Of a stretch of DNA of 64,000 nt, positions 46,732 through 56,247 are shown in pieces. Position 1 is the stretch's first letter; each line of letters starts with the position of its first letter. Location of the stretch: contig CAJTLY010000002.1 in NCBI GenBank assembly GCA_910577095.1, forward strand, positions 1 through 64,000. Direction: 5' to 3'. Source of the stretch: an uncultured Alphaproteobacteria bacterium. GTDB taxonomy: Bacteria; Pseudomonadota; Alphaproteobacteria; RF32; CAG-239. A program made the translations under genes and the position numbers. Under the pieces are notes generated by a model. That model saw only the letters and a program-made list of their open reading frames with translations, ran no database searches and was not told where the DNA came from.

Positions 46732-48066
46732 ATGAGTCCCGCATACGTTTATGTATTTAATCTGGTACTGGTGCTGCTGCTGGTATTTGCCAACGCTTTT
46801 TTTGTTGTTTCCGAATTTGCAATCGTCAAGATTCGCCGCACCAAACTGGAAGAACTGGCTCATTTCGGTAACAAACGAGCCGAAACCGCTCTCAAAATTA
46901 CCGAAAATCTCAATACCTATTTAAGCGCCATCCAACTCGGCATTACCCTTGCTTCGCTCGGGTTGGGCTGGATCGGCGAACCGGCGGTTTCAAAATTGCT
47001 CGAAGACCTGTTCGGCAACTTTTTTGCCGGCAATCCCGTTCTGCTGCACTCGGTCAGCTTCGGCGCCGCTTTCGGCTTTATCACCCTGTTGCACGTCGTG
47101 CTCGGAGAACTGGTTCCGAAGTCGCTGGCCATTCAAAATACCGAAAATTATGCGCTGCTGATTGCCAAGCCGCTGTATGTTTTCAAGCACGTTTTTTCTC
47201 CGTTCATTTGGATCTTTGACAATGTAACCGCCGGGATTCTGCGCCTGATGGGGGTTCAGCCGTCCAACGAAAACGATGATGCCCATTCGGAAGAAGAGAT
47301 CAAACTGATCATTGACGCTTCGCAAAAAGGCGGCGTGATTGACGATACCGAAGGCGAAATCATTCAAAACGCGATTGATTTTTCGGAAATCTATGCCCAC
47401 GAGATCATGATCCCGCGGCAGGACATGAAATGCCTTTATAAAGATTATACGCTTGCCGAAGCCATGAACTTCATAAAAACCCACAACCATACCCGTTTTC
47501 CGTTATGCGACCGTGACAAAGACCACATCATCGGCATGCTGCATATCCGCGATTTGCTCGAGTATGAGGGCGACGGCAACGACACCGACATTCTGACCCA
47601 GCTGGCGCGCAAGATATTGTTTGTTCCCGAAAACAAGTCGATTTCGGAAATTCTGCACCAAATGATGCTGCGTCATATTCATTTGGCCATTGTCGTCGAC
47701 GAATACGGCGGAACCGCCGGACTGTTGTCGATGGAAGACATTTTGGAAGAACTGGTCGGAGATATCATGGACGAGCATGACGACATTACGGACGAACCGA
47801 TCAAAAAAATCAACGATTCTGTCTGCGAATTTGACGGCGTGGTGCTGGTGGAAGACGCTTTTGACTGTATGGGACTGCCGGAATGCGAACACGAGGAAAG
47901 CACGATCGGCGGCTATGTCTTCGGCCTGCTCGGCCGACTGCCGAAAATCGGTGACAAAGTTGAAGACGTTTACTGCCATTATGAAGTGATCGGAGTTGAC
48001 AATATGAGGATCACCCGCGTTAAAGTTCTGATCAAGTCCACCGGCGAATCCGGCCATGAGGCCTAA
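46732..48066 (+). CDS. CNNM/HlyC-CorC family membrane protein, 444 aa
   Basis: DUF21 membrane domain (about 1-195) with three or four helices and A-I-Q-L-G-I-T-L-A-S-L-G-L-G-W, two CBS domains (about 215-335, with M-I-P-R-Q-D-M and V-V-D-E-Y-G-G-T-A-G-L-L-S-M-E-D), and a CorC_HlyC domain (about 350-435). Likely magnesium or cobalt export or homeostasis, inner membrane. Confidence 0.93.
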   Translation: MSPAYVYVFNLVLVLLLVFANAFFVVSEFAIVKIRRTKLEELAHFGNKRAETALKITENLNTYLSAIQLGITLASLGLGWIGEPAVSKLLEDLFGNFFAGNPVLLHSVSFGAAFGFITLLHVVLGELVPKSLAIQNTENYALLIAKPLYVFKHVFSPFIWIFDNVTAGILRLMGVQPSNENDDAHSEEEIKLIIDASQKGGVIDDTEGEIIQNAIDFSEIYAHEIMIPRQDMKCLYKDYTLAEAMNFIKTHNHTRFPLCDRDKDHIIGMLHIRDLLEYEGDGNDTDILTQLARKILFVPENKSISEILHQMMLRHIHLAIVVDEYGGTAGLLSMEDILEELVGDIMDEHDDITDEPIKKINDSVCEFDGVVLVEDAFDCMGLPECEHEESTIGGYVFGLLGRLPKIGDKVEDVYCHYEVIGVDNMRITRVKVLIKSTGESGHEA

Positions 48067-48238
48067 AAACATCCTCATTTGTCAAATCTTTATTTATGCC
48101 CTGTCCTTGTCGGCGGGGCATAAAATTTTTTGCATAAAGGGCGCCTTTTAAAATTTAATTAACAAAAGCAGTTGTCTTTTTTAGAAAAAGATTATATAAA
48201 ATAAGGAATTATAATCATTCAGTCAGGACAATAAAATC

Positions 48239-48988
48239 ATGAAAAAAATACTAGATTACATCCGTTACGGCGAAGGCTTGGGTATCAAATTCCTGTTGCC
48301 GTTTTCTCTGATTGTCGCTCTTTTTCTGGCCGCAACCATAAAAATCGAAGGAAACGACGTTTTGGTACCGGCCGCCCAAAAGGTTGCCGACGAATTTTTG
48401 CCGATTAAAATCGAAAACGGCGCCATTGTAGAACCGGCAGATACGGTAAAGACCTATTCTATCGCCTTTGATGACGAAAATAACGATGCTAACAGCAATA
48501 TCAATGTTGTGTTGGACACCAAAGTTGACTATTTCGAACCGTCCGAACTCAAGCAGGGAATTTATATCAGCCGCCGCGCTTTGTACTCGGTTACCAAACG
48601 CGAAACCAAAATGTACAATTTTGAAGAATCTTTATACATTCCCCGGGAAGACTACACCGACCTTTTCAGAACCATGCTTAACTGGAGTGTCTTGTTTGTC
48701 GGCATTTTCGGTTTTATCGGCGTAGCGATCGCCTTTTTTATCGCAATCATTTTTTATGCCGTCTGTTCTTATGCGGTTTCGGCGTTTTTCGGTAAAAGTT
48801 TTCTCTTTGACCTCAGAATGCGCTTAAGTACGCTGGCCTTCATAACCACGTACGTTGTCTTCACCGTCTTGGGCTGGTTCGGCTTCAGCAGCTTTATAAT
48901 TTTCTTCGTCGCCGTCCTGGCCTTGCAAGGGGTTATCTTTAAAGAAATTCCGGCACAGGAAACACCGGCGGCTCCTCAGCAAAACTGA
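48239..48988 (+). CDS. DUF1189-like membrane protein, 249 aa
   Basis: One N-terminal helix (about 18-36), an external domain (about 37-140), then a three-to-four-helix block (about 145-238). The layout and the N-terminal G-x-G-x-K-F-L-L-P-F-S resemble DUF1189 proteins. Function unknown. Confidence 0.65.
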   Translation: MKKILDYIRYGEGLGIKFLLPFSLIVALFLAATIKIEGNDVLVPAAQKVADEFLPIKIENGAIVEPADTVKTYSIAFDDENNDANSNINVVLDTKVDYFEPSELKQGIYISRRALYSVTKRETKMYNFEESLYIPREDYTDLFRTMLNWSVLFVGIFGFIGVAIAFFIAIIFYAVCSYAVSAFFGKSFLFDLRMRLSTLAFITTYVVFTVLGWFGFSSFIIFFVAVLALQGVIFKEIPAQETPAAPQQN

Positions 48989-49017
48989 CAAACTTAGCGG
49001 TTTTGGCCATAACAAAC

Positions 49018-49045
49018 ATCCCCCGCACATCCGGGGGATATTTTT
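49018..49045 (+). terminator. Terminator of the DUF1189-like gene
   Basis: ATCCCCCG pairs with CGGGGGAT, then ATTTTTC. Confidence 0.85.
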
Positions 49046-49198
49046 CAGCCGATAATGCGCCTTATTAAGCAAGTATCGGCCGCTGAACAATCGGATAGCA
49101 GCAGAAGCTTCCAAACGAATTATGGTTTACAAATCGCAATTGATATGCTAAAATAGACAAAAGAAGACAAATTGAAGCACATAAATGAGGTGAGTTGA

Positions 49199-50215
49199 AT
49201 GGAAACAACCGCAGAAAAAATCAAACGTTTAGGCAAAAAAAGCTGGGACTGGCTCTCAAAAACCGCCAGACACGGTCCTATTAAGCTGGCGTTTCTGATG
49301 TCGACAGTGATCGGCAACGGCGGTTCTTCGACCGCGGCAACCATGACCGGAACCAACAATAATACAAACGTCCCTCAAAACCCGATTGAACTTTCAGAAA
49401 CTCCGGGACAAAACAAAGTAAACACGGTCGATTGTGATGCCGCAACCGAAAAACTTGAAGAACTGATGGCAGAAAACCTGGTTGTGCAGAATCAAAACCT
49501 GATCGGAAATTTCGATCTTGAAGGCCGTACCTTTACCGCCGAAGAACTGCAAATGATTCAGCAAAGCGATCTGAGCGAAGAAATTCAGTCGATTGCCAAG
49601 AAAAAAGCTAAACCCGGTGCGCCGAAAAAAGGACAGCAGACTTATTGTTTGGGCGCAGTCAAAAATGTTTATGCCGCAAAAGGCATTATGATTGACGCCC
49701 AGCGTTTTGCCTATCATGCCGTTGACGGATTTAAGAAAAATGAACATTTTGTCGAAATTGACACCAACATGGAAAATTTCCATTCGCTGCCCGACGCCAC
49801 CGTCATCGCCTGGGAAAAAGGCACAACCCGCTACGGCCACGTGGCGATGAAAATCGGCAACAAAGAATACTGCGACTTTGTCTACAATCTGCGCACTCAC
49901 AACCGCCGCGGCAGCAGCGGGCAGCGTTACGGCAAAGCGCATACCTACATTCTCAAAGATATGCCAGTTGAAAAACAGTTAGCCCAAAAACTGATTGCCG
50001 AAGGCCGGTTGAAAGAGCCTGTCAGAAAACAGATGTTGGCAATGGCTAAAATCAACAATATGAAAATGCTTTTAAATACTGCAGATCTGGCACAAATGAG
50101 CCAGAACTTTCGCCAAGACGACATTTCGGAGATCAAGCTCCAACCTCAACCGCTGGCAATGGGAAAAAAGCAGCAGAAAACGATGGCCAGAATGCTGCAA
50201 AGAGAAAGAGACTGA
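49199..50215 (+). CDS. CHAP/NlpC-like cysteine peptidase or amidase candidate, 338 aa
   Basis: Short hydrophobic N-terminal segment (about 27-50), then low-complexity. A papain-like core follows: C150 in T-Y-C-L-G-A-V, H214 in R-Y-G-H-V-A-M-K-I-G, and I-A-W-E-K-G before it; this Cys/His pair, 64 residues apart, is that of CHAP and NlpC/P60 domains. Helical tail (about 255-338). It may cleave peptidoglycan peptides or act as an effector; the target is unknown. Confidence 0.6.
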   Translation: METTAEKIKRLGKKSWDWLSKTARHGPIKLAFLMSTVIGNGGSSTAATMTGTNNNTNVPQNPIELSETPGQNKVNTVDCDAATEKLEELMAENLVVQNQNLIGNFDLEGRTFTAEELQMIQQSDLSEEIQSIAKKKAKPGAPKKGQQTYCLGAVKNVYAAKGIMIDAQRFAYHAVDGFKKNEHFVEIDTNMENFHSLPDATVIAWEKGTTRYGHVAMKIGNKEYCDFVYNLRTHNRRGSSGQRYGKAHTYILKDMPVEKQLAQKLIAEGRLKEPVRKQMLAMAKINNMKMLLNTADLAQMSQNFRQDDISEIKLQPQPLAMGKKQQKTMARMLQRERD

Positions 50216-50220
50216 AATAC

Positions 50221-50252
50221 GGAAACCCCGGTAATCCGGGGTTTCTGCTTTT
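50221..50252 (+). terminator. Terminator of the CHAP-like gene
   Basis: GAAACCCCGG pairs with CCGGGGTTTC, then TGCTTTTT. Confidence 0.85.
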
Positions 50253-50264
50253 TAGCCGTAAAAA

Positions 50265-50837
50265 TTATTTTTCGCGATAATTCTCTTGAACCGTAACGGT
50301 TTGATGAGGCGTGTAGATATATTCGGCAATAGCAAAAGCACCATACAATATAATGTACAAACCCATCAAAGTGGTGATGGTAATGGCGCCGATCGCCGGA
50401 TAAACCAGGATCAGAAAGGCGAACAAAATGCCGAGAATTCCGATCCCCATCGTCCAGCCCCAGGCATAACCATCCCTTCTGAGCTCAAACGAATTCGCCA
50501 GTTGGACTACGCCGACCGCCAAACACCACAAAGCAAAGATGATCGGCAGCGTTGCGGCGCTGACACCAAGGTTGCTGACGAAAATAACGCCGACAAAAAT
50601 ATCCAGCAGCCCAACCACCAGATACCAGCCGGACCGGTAAGAAAACGAAGCCAGAAAATATCCGGCGCCGACAACAATAAAGGCAATCCCCAGATAAAGC
50701 GCCAGGCCGAGCAAACTGGCCACCGGGTTAAACCAAACGTACAAGCCGAGGATAATCATAATAATGCCGGCAATCAAATGCCAGAATCCGGCCGTTTGAA
50801 AAGTGGCAATGCCGGAATGATTTACGGTTTCAGCCAT
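50265..50837 (-). CDS. HdeD family acid-resistance membrane protein, 190 aa
   Basis: Six membrane helices in about 180 residues, with the DUF308 pattern: W-H-L-I-A-G-I-I-M-I-I-L-G-L-Y-V-W-x-N-P near the start and G-I-L-G-I-L-F-A-F-L-I-L-V-Y-P later. HdeD protects E. coli at low pH. Start at 50837 with AAGGAG upstream. A second acid-resistance element beside adiA/adiC, 9 kb away. Confidence 0.85.
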   Translation of the reverse strand: MAETVNHSGIATFQTAGFWHLIAGIIMIILGLYVWFNPVASLLGLALYLGIAFIVVGAGYFLASFSYRSGWYLVVGLLDIFVGVIFVSNLGVSAATLPIIFALWCLAVGVVQLANSFELRRDGYAWGWTMGIGILGILFAFLILVYPAIGAITITTLMGLYIILYGAFAIAEYIYTPHQTVTVQENYREK

Positions 50838-50913
50838 GATTTTTCTCCTTTTACAAATGTAATTCAGTAGAGTATATAACCATGGCGACGCATTTTTCAA
50901 AGATGCGACGACA

Positions 50914-51921
50914 TTATAATTTGCCGTAATCCGAAAATTTGGCTGCCCGGCAGCGACTGAGCAGATCGGAACTCTTGGCGACGCCGCCGAGAGCGCGGAT
51001 CATCCGCACGCCCTCCAGGCGTCCGCAGCTGATTTCTTCGAGACTCTTGCCCTGATCGGTTTCATATTTTGCCATGCCGCATTCGACGCACCATACCGGC
51101 GTCACTCCGGCATTGAGAGCACCGACAATATCGGTGCGGTACGTATCGCCGATCATCGCCACTTTGGGCGATGCCTCGATTCCGAGTTGACGAAACGCAT
51201 ATTTGAAAATGCCGGGATGCGGTTTGCCGAATTCGATCACGCGGCCGCCCATTTTCCGGTAAGCTTCCGCCACCAACCCCTGACGAACCACCGGTAATGC
51301 AATGTCACCGTTTTTCGGCTTTTCGAAAGCACGAAAATCGGGGTTGGCACAAATTGCCGGAAGCCCCATTTTTTGCAAAGCGCGCAACTGCGGCAAAAAC
51401 GGATCAATCACCATACTGTCCCACCACGCCGGTCCGTCGTCGCCGCTCATCCGCGAAAGATAAAAGTGCTGATGCAGAGCCGGCAATTTTTCGTATTGCT
51501 CATCGGTCAACTGGGGAATCGAAATATAAAAAGCATCGGCATCGTTCGGATCATCGACCGTTACATATGGCGTTTGTTCAAAAATCTGCTTGCGCGGGTT
51601 CCCGAAAACAAAAATGCGGTTGCCGTCAATATCCAGACCGCCGGCGGCAAAAGTTTCCCGTGCCGCATCACCGGAAGTTACCATATCCGTAAAATGGCGC
51701 TGCGGTTCCAAACCGCGTTTGCGATAAGAATTTATCGCCGCATCGGCCAGTTGGGTCGTATTGGAAACGATACAGACCGGTTTGCCGCATTTTACCATTT
51801 TTTCCATAATTTCACGGCTGCCTTCATAAAAAGCGCTCCCGTTCCAAAAAACACCGTAAGCATCGACCAGAAGAACGTCAAAATCATCCGCTATGTCGGC
51901 AAATCCATCATATATCTTCAT
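50914..51921 (-). CDS. HAD-IIA hydrolase (NagD-like), 335 aa
   Basis: Motif I D-A-Y-G-V-F-W-N-G, motif II V-S-N-T-T, and motif III/IV G-K-P-H-P with M-I-G-D-T-Y-R-T-D-I. The length and D-A-Y-G start are those of the proteobacterial HAD-IIA group often listed as a sugar phosphatase. Substrate unknown. Start 51921 (GGAG upstream). Confidence 0.9.
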   Translation of the reverse strand: MKIYDGFADIADDFDVLLVDAYGVFWNGSAFYEGSREIMEKMVKCGKPVCIVSNTTQLADAAINSYRKRGLEPQRHFTDMVTSGDAARETFAAGGLDIDGNRIFVFGNPRKQIFEQTPYVTVDDPNDADAFYISIPQLTDEQYEKLPALHQHFYLSRMSGDDGPAWWDSMVIDPFLPQLRALQKMGLPAICANPDFRAFEKPKNGDIALPVVRQGLVAEAYRKMGGRVIEFGKPHPGIFKYAFRQLGIEASPKVAMIGDTYRTDIVGALNAGVTPVWCVECGMAKYETDQGKSLEEISCGRLEGVRMIRALGGVAKSSDLLSRCRAAKFSDYGKL

Positions 51922-52059
51922 TTTCAATCTCCGTTTTATACAACCCCGTTTTCACTATAACAAAAAATAAGCACAGCGCAATTTTTTTTTAAAATTCACT
52001 GGATTTTAGACAACCTTGTGTTATAATAGACAGAAAATGGACTGATAAAGGTAAAAGCT

Positions 52060-53433
52060 ATGGGTAAATTTTCGTTTGACAGAGACTATTCAAAACGCGT
52101 TTCCATGCACCGCGACAACGAGCAGCATAAAAAACGGGGCGAAAATCTCAGTGCCCGCAAAAATCAGATTTTCCAAAAGGAAAAACAAGATACACTCAAG
52201 GCCGAAGCGGAAAAACTTACAACGCCGGAGATAAAAACTTCCGCTGCCGCGGTTCCCGGTCTCAGCGACGAAGAGATTATCCAACAGCTCAACATGCTGA
52301 CCGAAGCTTTTCGCGCCACCAACGGTCGGGAAGAAGAAAAAGCCCTGCGCGAATTTGCCGCTCAATATCATCTCAATCTGCGTGTCGAAGCGGCAGTTTC
52401 CAAAACCGACAAGAGCGCAATCGCCCGCATGGTTTTTAACGGCGGCGTTGAAAAACCTTTCGGCGGTTATTCGGAAAAATTTGCCGATCTGGCCAACTAC
52501 CCGTATAAGTATTCAATTCATCCCGGCAAAGCGGAAGATTATAAACTGGAAGACTCGCCGATTTGGCAGATGATGTCAGAAGAACCGCGGCTGGCAGAGA
52601 TGAAGGGCAAAATGCTCGAAGCGCTGGCCAAAGCCGGAGTACGCCCGGAGATGCTGCCGGAAATGAATCTGAACGACTTCAAATATCTGATGTTTAACCA
52701 TTGTGCCGTTCAAAAAGGCATGGGCTTTGCCAAACTGTTTCAGGCCAAGGACGAAAACGGCAACCCTCTGACCTATCGTGATATCCGCGCTGCCAAGGAC
52801 GTTCCGGTCGCAACCAGCGCCAAACAGGAAAACGTCAAACGTTTTATTAAAGAGAATCCGCAATTCAAAGATATGCTCCTGAAGGTCCCCGGCGCCAAGA
52901 AAGAATATGTCGAAGCTCTGGTCAAAAAGATGGAAACCAGCGGCCTGACCGATATGTCCAAAGAACTGGAACGGCATCCCGACTGGGCAAACCAACCGGC
53001 CATTGACGTCCATCATATCATCAACATCAAAGACTGCCGCCTGTTTGAAGCACAAGGAAAATCGTATGCCGCCGTCAACGATTATGAAAACATGTGTATT
53101 GTCAGCAACGGCACCCTGCTCGACGCATTAGAACGTTCCAACGGCAACAGCGGTGAAAAAGCCCACTCAATTCACGGCAGCATTCACGCCGCCGACATGG
53201 TATTCAAAGACAGAGCCGAAGACGGCAGCACCAAGCGCACCATGGTTCGCCTTGAACCGCAGCCGGGTGTTCGCTGTATGCTTGGTTTCAGTCCCGACAT
53301 GATGATCATCGACCAACAAAACCAACAACAAAATGACAATCGCGGATTGAGTGCCGAGGCAGAAAAAGCCGCCGCCAATTCGCAGGCCGTCATGCGCAAC
53401 ATCCAACAAAACAGCGGAGCAATGTCAGCATGA
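52060..53433 (+). CDS. HNH nuclease toxin candidate, 457 aa
   Basis: N-terminal coiled, charged region (1-75), helical middle (about 80-300) without known domain, then an HNH-type site: D-V-H318-H319-I-I-N-I, N in V-N-D-Y-E-N-M (about 342), and a late H-S-I-H372-G-S-I-H376. A disordered Gln/Asn tail follows. Overlaps the immunity-like gene by 4 bp (ATGA). Such nuclease-SUKH pairs are typical polymorphic toxins; no secretion signal is visible. Confidence 0.7.
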   Translation: MGKFSFDRDYSKRVSMHRDNEQHKKRGENLSARKNQIFQKEKQDTLKAEAEKLTTPEIKTSAAAVPGLSDEEIIQQLNMLTEAFRATNGREEEKALREFAAQYHLNLRVEAAVSKTDKSAIARMVFNGGVEKPFGGYSEKFADLANYPYKYSIHPGKAEDYKLEDSPIWQMMSEEPRLAEMKGKMLEALAKAGVRPEMLPEMNLNDFKYLMFNHCAVQKGMGFAKLFQAKDENGNPLTYRDIRAAKDVPVATSAKQENVKRFIKENPQFKDMLLKVPGAKKEYVEALVKKMETSGLTDMSKELERHPDWANQPAIDVHHIINIKDCRLFEAQGKSYAAVNDYENMCIVSNGTLLDALERSNGNSGEKAHSIHGSIHAADMVFKDRAEDGSTKRTMVRLEPQPGVRCMLGFSPDMMIIDQQNQQQNDNRGLSAEAEKAAANSQAVMRNIQQNSGAMSA

Positions 53434-53843
53434 ACATCCAGGAACTGATCGATTTTTTGCAACAAAACGATGAAGTGGGCCGCAACAAGCCCTCTACCGA
53501 AGTTAAAATCGCGATGGGCACACTCAAGCTCAAACAAGAAGGCTTTGCTCAGCCGCTGCCAGACTTTTACAAGCTGCTGCGCAAGTTCAACGGCCTTTCC
53601 AACAACGGTTGTTTTATCTTGGGAATTAATACCGAAAGCACCATGTTTCCCGAGCTGCTGGACTATAACCTCCGTCACCGACCGGATCTGCCGGAAGCGG
53701 TGATTCTGGGTTATAACGACGCTTTTCAGTTGGTTTACAGCGCCAACGACGAAAAATATCACATTGTTGATAAAGACGACGGCAGCGAAGAAGGCAGTTC
53801 GGACAATCTGGCCGATGTTATTCCGTATATTTTGCATATATAA
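53430..53843 (+). CDS. SUKH (SMI1/KNR4, YrhA-like) immunity protein, 137 aa
   Basis: L-P-D-F-Y-K-L-L-R-K-F-N-G-L-S-N-N-G is the conserved SUKH core, preceded by the helix of the N-terminus and followed by beta strands with I-L-G-Y-N-D and K-Y-H-I-V-D-K-D-D-G-S. SUKH proteins neutralise nuclease toxins. Start overlaps the HNH stop. Confidence 0.75.
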   Translation: MNIQELIDFLQQNDEVGRNKPSTEVKIAMGTLKLKQEGFAQPLPDFYKLLRKFNGLSNNGCFILGINTESTMFPELLDYNLRHRPDLPEAVILGYNDAFQLVYSANDEKYHIVDKDDGSEEGSSDNLADVIPYILHI

Positions 53844-53868
53844 CTTTAAATAAACGGAATAATAAACC

Positions 53869-54054
53869 ATGATGGAATATATAAAAAGAAAACTGACCAA
53901 AACGAAAGATGATCAGGCTTGGAAAGACCAAATCGGCTATCCGCGCTATTATCAGGAAAACGGGCTTTTTATCAAAGAAACCGAAGACGGCGAAAAATTT
54001 GTCGTCACTTTGGATGAACAACACCAAGAGATTATCGTAGGAAAAGCAAAATGA
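53869..54054 (+). CDS. Small charged protein, 61 aa, coupled to the zeta-like kinase
   Basis: Basic N-terminus (K-R-K-L-T-K-T-K) then acidic strand-rich part. Overlaps the zeta-like gene by 4 bp. Its place before a zeta-type kinase is that of an epsilon antitoxin, but it lacks the usual epsilon length (about 90 aa) and shape; role unproved. Confidence 0.6.
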   Translation: MMEYIKRKLTKTKDDQAWKDQIGYPRYYQENGLFIKETEDGEKFVVTLDEQHQEIIVGKAK

Positions 54055-54923
54055 CAAGAAAGCGTCCCTGGATGGTAATTATCGCCGGTCCCAACGGCGC
54101 CGGAAAATCTACCTTTTACGATAAGGTTATCAAAGACGATCCGTTAATGAAAAATGCGCCGTTTATCAATTTGGACAACATTGCCAAAGATTTGTCCGCT
54201 CCGGATCAAGATCCGAACGACAACATGCTCAGCGCCGGCAAAATCACTTATGAAGAAGTGGAAAAGCACATTGAAAACCGCAGCAGTTTTGTGTACGAGA
54301 CCACATCTTCGGGCAAAGTACATCTGCGTTTTATGGACGAAGCCCGCAAACAAGGTTTTAAAATCGCCACCGTGTTTATCGGCCTTTCGGATCCGCTGCT
54401 GTCTTATTATCGCGTCAAATCACGCGTGATCAACGGCGGTCACGACGTTCCGTATGAAGATATTATTCGCCGTTATCCCAAAATTATGAAGAACTTTCCG
54501 GAAATGCTGAAACGCAGCGACATTGCCGCCGTATTTGACAACTCTTCCCACGAACCATACAAATTGATCTTTTTGATGGATGATAAAGCCTTTCGTATTT
54601 TTTATCAATACCCTTCCTGGCTGAAAGAATCCATCAGGGAACGCAAAACGCGCAAAGATATGGTTTTTGCCGCCGATGCTGTAGACGTCCATCGTTTAAA
54701 CGATACTGAGTTACGTTTGATATCCGATCTGGCGTTTACTCCGTCTCTTGAAGAGCATGCTTTTGACAATTATGTGAAAAAAATAATAGGTCCGTTACCG
54801 CTTGCCGAGAAAACAGCTTCATCTTTCCCCGGAGAAGGGGATATCTCGCCGGTTACCAAGGAACAAATCAGGGAACAGGTCTCTAAATTATTTAACCAAG
54901 GAAAAAAGAGAGATCGGTTTTAA
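54051..54923 (+). CDS. Zeta-toxin-like P-loop kinase, 290 aa
   Basis: P-loop A12-G-P-N-G-A-G-K19-S-T, N-L-D-N-I-A, the E-T-T-S-S-G (about 84-89) that follows the substrate pocket, and the lid R-V-x-x-R-V-x-x-G-G-H-x-V-P. Zeta toxins phosphorylate UDP-GlcNAc and poison wall synthesis; related solitary kinases exist with other roles. Last gene of the HNH cassette. Tail (about 255-290) is helical and charged. Confidence 0.8.
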   Translation: MTRKRPWMVIIAGPNGAGKSTFYDKVIKDDPLMKNAPFINLDNIAKDLSAPDQDPNDNMLSAGKITYEEVEKHIENRSSFVYETTSSGKVHLRFMDEARKQGFKIATVFIGLSDPLLSYYRVKSRVINGGHDVPYEDIIRRYPKIMKNFPEMLKRSDIAAVFDNSSHEPYKLIFLMDDKAFRIFYQYPSWLKESIRERKTRKDMVFAADAVDVHRLNDTELRLISDLAFTPSLEEHAFDNYVKKIIGPLPLAEKTASSFPGEGDISPVTKEQIREQVSKLFNQGKKRDRF

Positions 54924-55015
54924 TCCGGTAAGACAAGAGTTTACCAAAAAGCTTCTCCGTTTCAGCCGGTTTTTCCGGATGTTCCCCGCGTTAAACGCGT
55001 TTTTCGGGTGACACG

Positions 55016-55043
55016 TAAAAAGGCGCCGCAGCGCCTTTTTTTA
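55016..55043. terminator. Bidirectional terminator between the zeta-like and alcohol dehydrogenase genes
   Basis: AGGCGC-CGCA-GCGCCT with A-run before and T-run after, fit for both convergent genes. Confidence 0.85.
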
Positions 55044-55054
55044 ATTATTACAGA

Positions 55055-56218
55055 CTACATACAAGCCAAAAATACGCCGCGGACAAAATCCTCCGGCAGC
55101 CCGGGCGTTTTGCGAATCGCTGCCCCTTTAACCGTCAGCCGGGTCAGTTCTTCAATATCCGGTTCAGCAATACCGGCTTCGGCAAAACTAAGCGGCGCAC
55201 CGATTTCGCGATACCAGTTTTTCAGAGAAGCTATCCCGGCAAGGGCGGCCTGCCGGTCATTTTCTTCTTGCACGGCAAATATTTCGCGGGCGAACCGGGC
55301 GATCTTAGGCGCCTTTTCCTCCGCTTTGGCCGTCAGCCACGCCGGCGTAACGATGGCCAGACCGGCACCGTGAGCAATGTCATACAATGCACTGATCGGA
55401 TGTTCCAATGCATGACACGGCATTGAGAAAGCACCGACACCGGCCACATTTAAGCCGTTCCACCCCAAAGTTGCACTCCACATCAACGTCGACCGCGCTT
55501 CAATGTCCTCGGGATTTTGCAAAATACGAGAGGCCGCGGCCATCACTGTTTTCACCATTCCCTCCACATAATATTCCTGCAACGGAGTCCAACCGCCGTC
55601 GTTGGTAAAATAGCTTTCGGTAAGATGCGAAACGATGTCCACTGCCGAAGCTGCGGTATAACGCTGCGGCACCGTTACCGTCAACAACGGATCAAGGATC
55701 GACACCTGCGGATAGAAATACGGACTGGCCAGCCCCAGTTTATCGTTGGTTTCGTCGTTGGTGATAACCGCGTTGCCGTTCATTTCCGACCCGGTTGCCG
55801 GCAAAGTGAGCACGGTGACCAACGGCAGTGCCTTTTCGATTTTGGTCTCGCCGAGATAAAAACGCCACACGTCATCTTTCGCCACCGTACCAGCCGCAAT
55901 CGACTTGGCTTCGTCAATCACGCTGCCGCCGCCGACGGCAATCACAAAATCAACTTTTTCCGCCCGGGCTTTGGCAATCCCTTCACGGGCATGGGTGAGT
56001 GACGGATTTGATTTAACGCCGCCGTGCTCAACAAACGCGATCCCCGCTTCTTGCAGTTGGGAAACAATTTTATCATAGAGTCCGGATCTCTTGATGCTGT
56101 TCTGCCCGTAGACCAACAAGGCCTTACGACCTAAAGCGGTGACGTGCGCCGACAATTGTGAACTGCTTCCGTTCCCAAAAACAATTTTGGTCGGATTGTG
56201 AAAAACAAACCCCTGCAT
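55055..56218 (-). CDS. Iron-containing alcohol dehydrogenase (YqhD/BDH-like), 387 aa
   Basis: N-terminal N-P-T-K-I-V-F-G-N-G, the NAD(P) loop G-G-G-S-V-I-D, and the metal ligands in D-I-V-S-H-L-T-E and C-H-A-L-E-H-P-I-S-A-L-Y-D-I-A-H-G-A-G. Reduces aldehydes to alcohols, cytoplasm. Length as in the YqhD/butanol dehydrogenase group. Confidence 0.95.
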   Translation of the reverse strand: MQGFVFHNPTKIVFGNGSSSQLSAHVTALGRKALLVYGQNSIKRSGLYDKIVSQLQEAGIAFVEHGGVKSNPSLTHAREGIAKARAEKVDFVIAVGGGSVIDEAKSIAAGTVAKDDVWRFYLGETKIEKALPLVTVLTLPATGSEMNGNAVITNDETNDKLGLASPYFYPQVSILDPLLTVTVPQRYTAASAVDIVSHLTESYFTNDGGWTPLQEYYVEGMVKTVMAAASRILQNPEDIEARSTLMWSATLGWNGLNVAGVGAFSMPCHALEHPISALYDIAHGAGLAIVTPAWLTAKAEEKAPKIARFAREIFAVQEENDRQAALAGIASLKNWYREIGAPLSFAEAGIAEPDIEELTRLTVKGAAIRKTPGLPEDFVRGVFLACM

Positions 56219-56247
56219 TACTTTTCTCCGTTGAAATACCGATGCAC

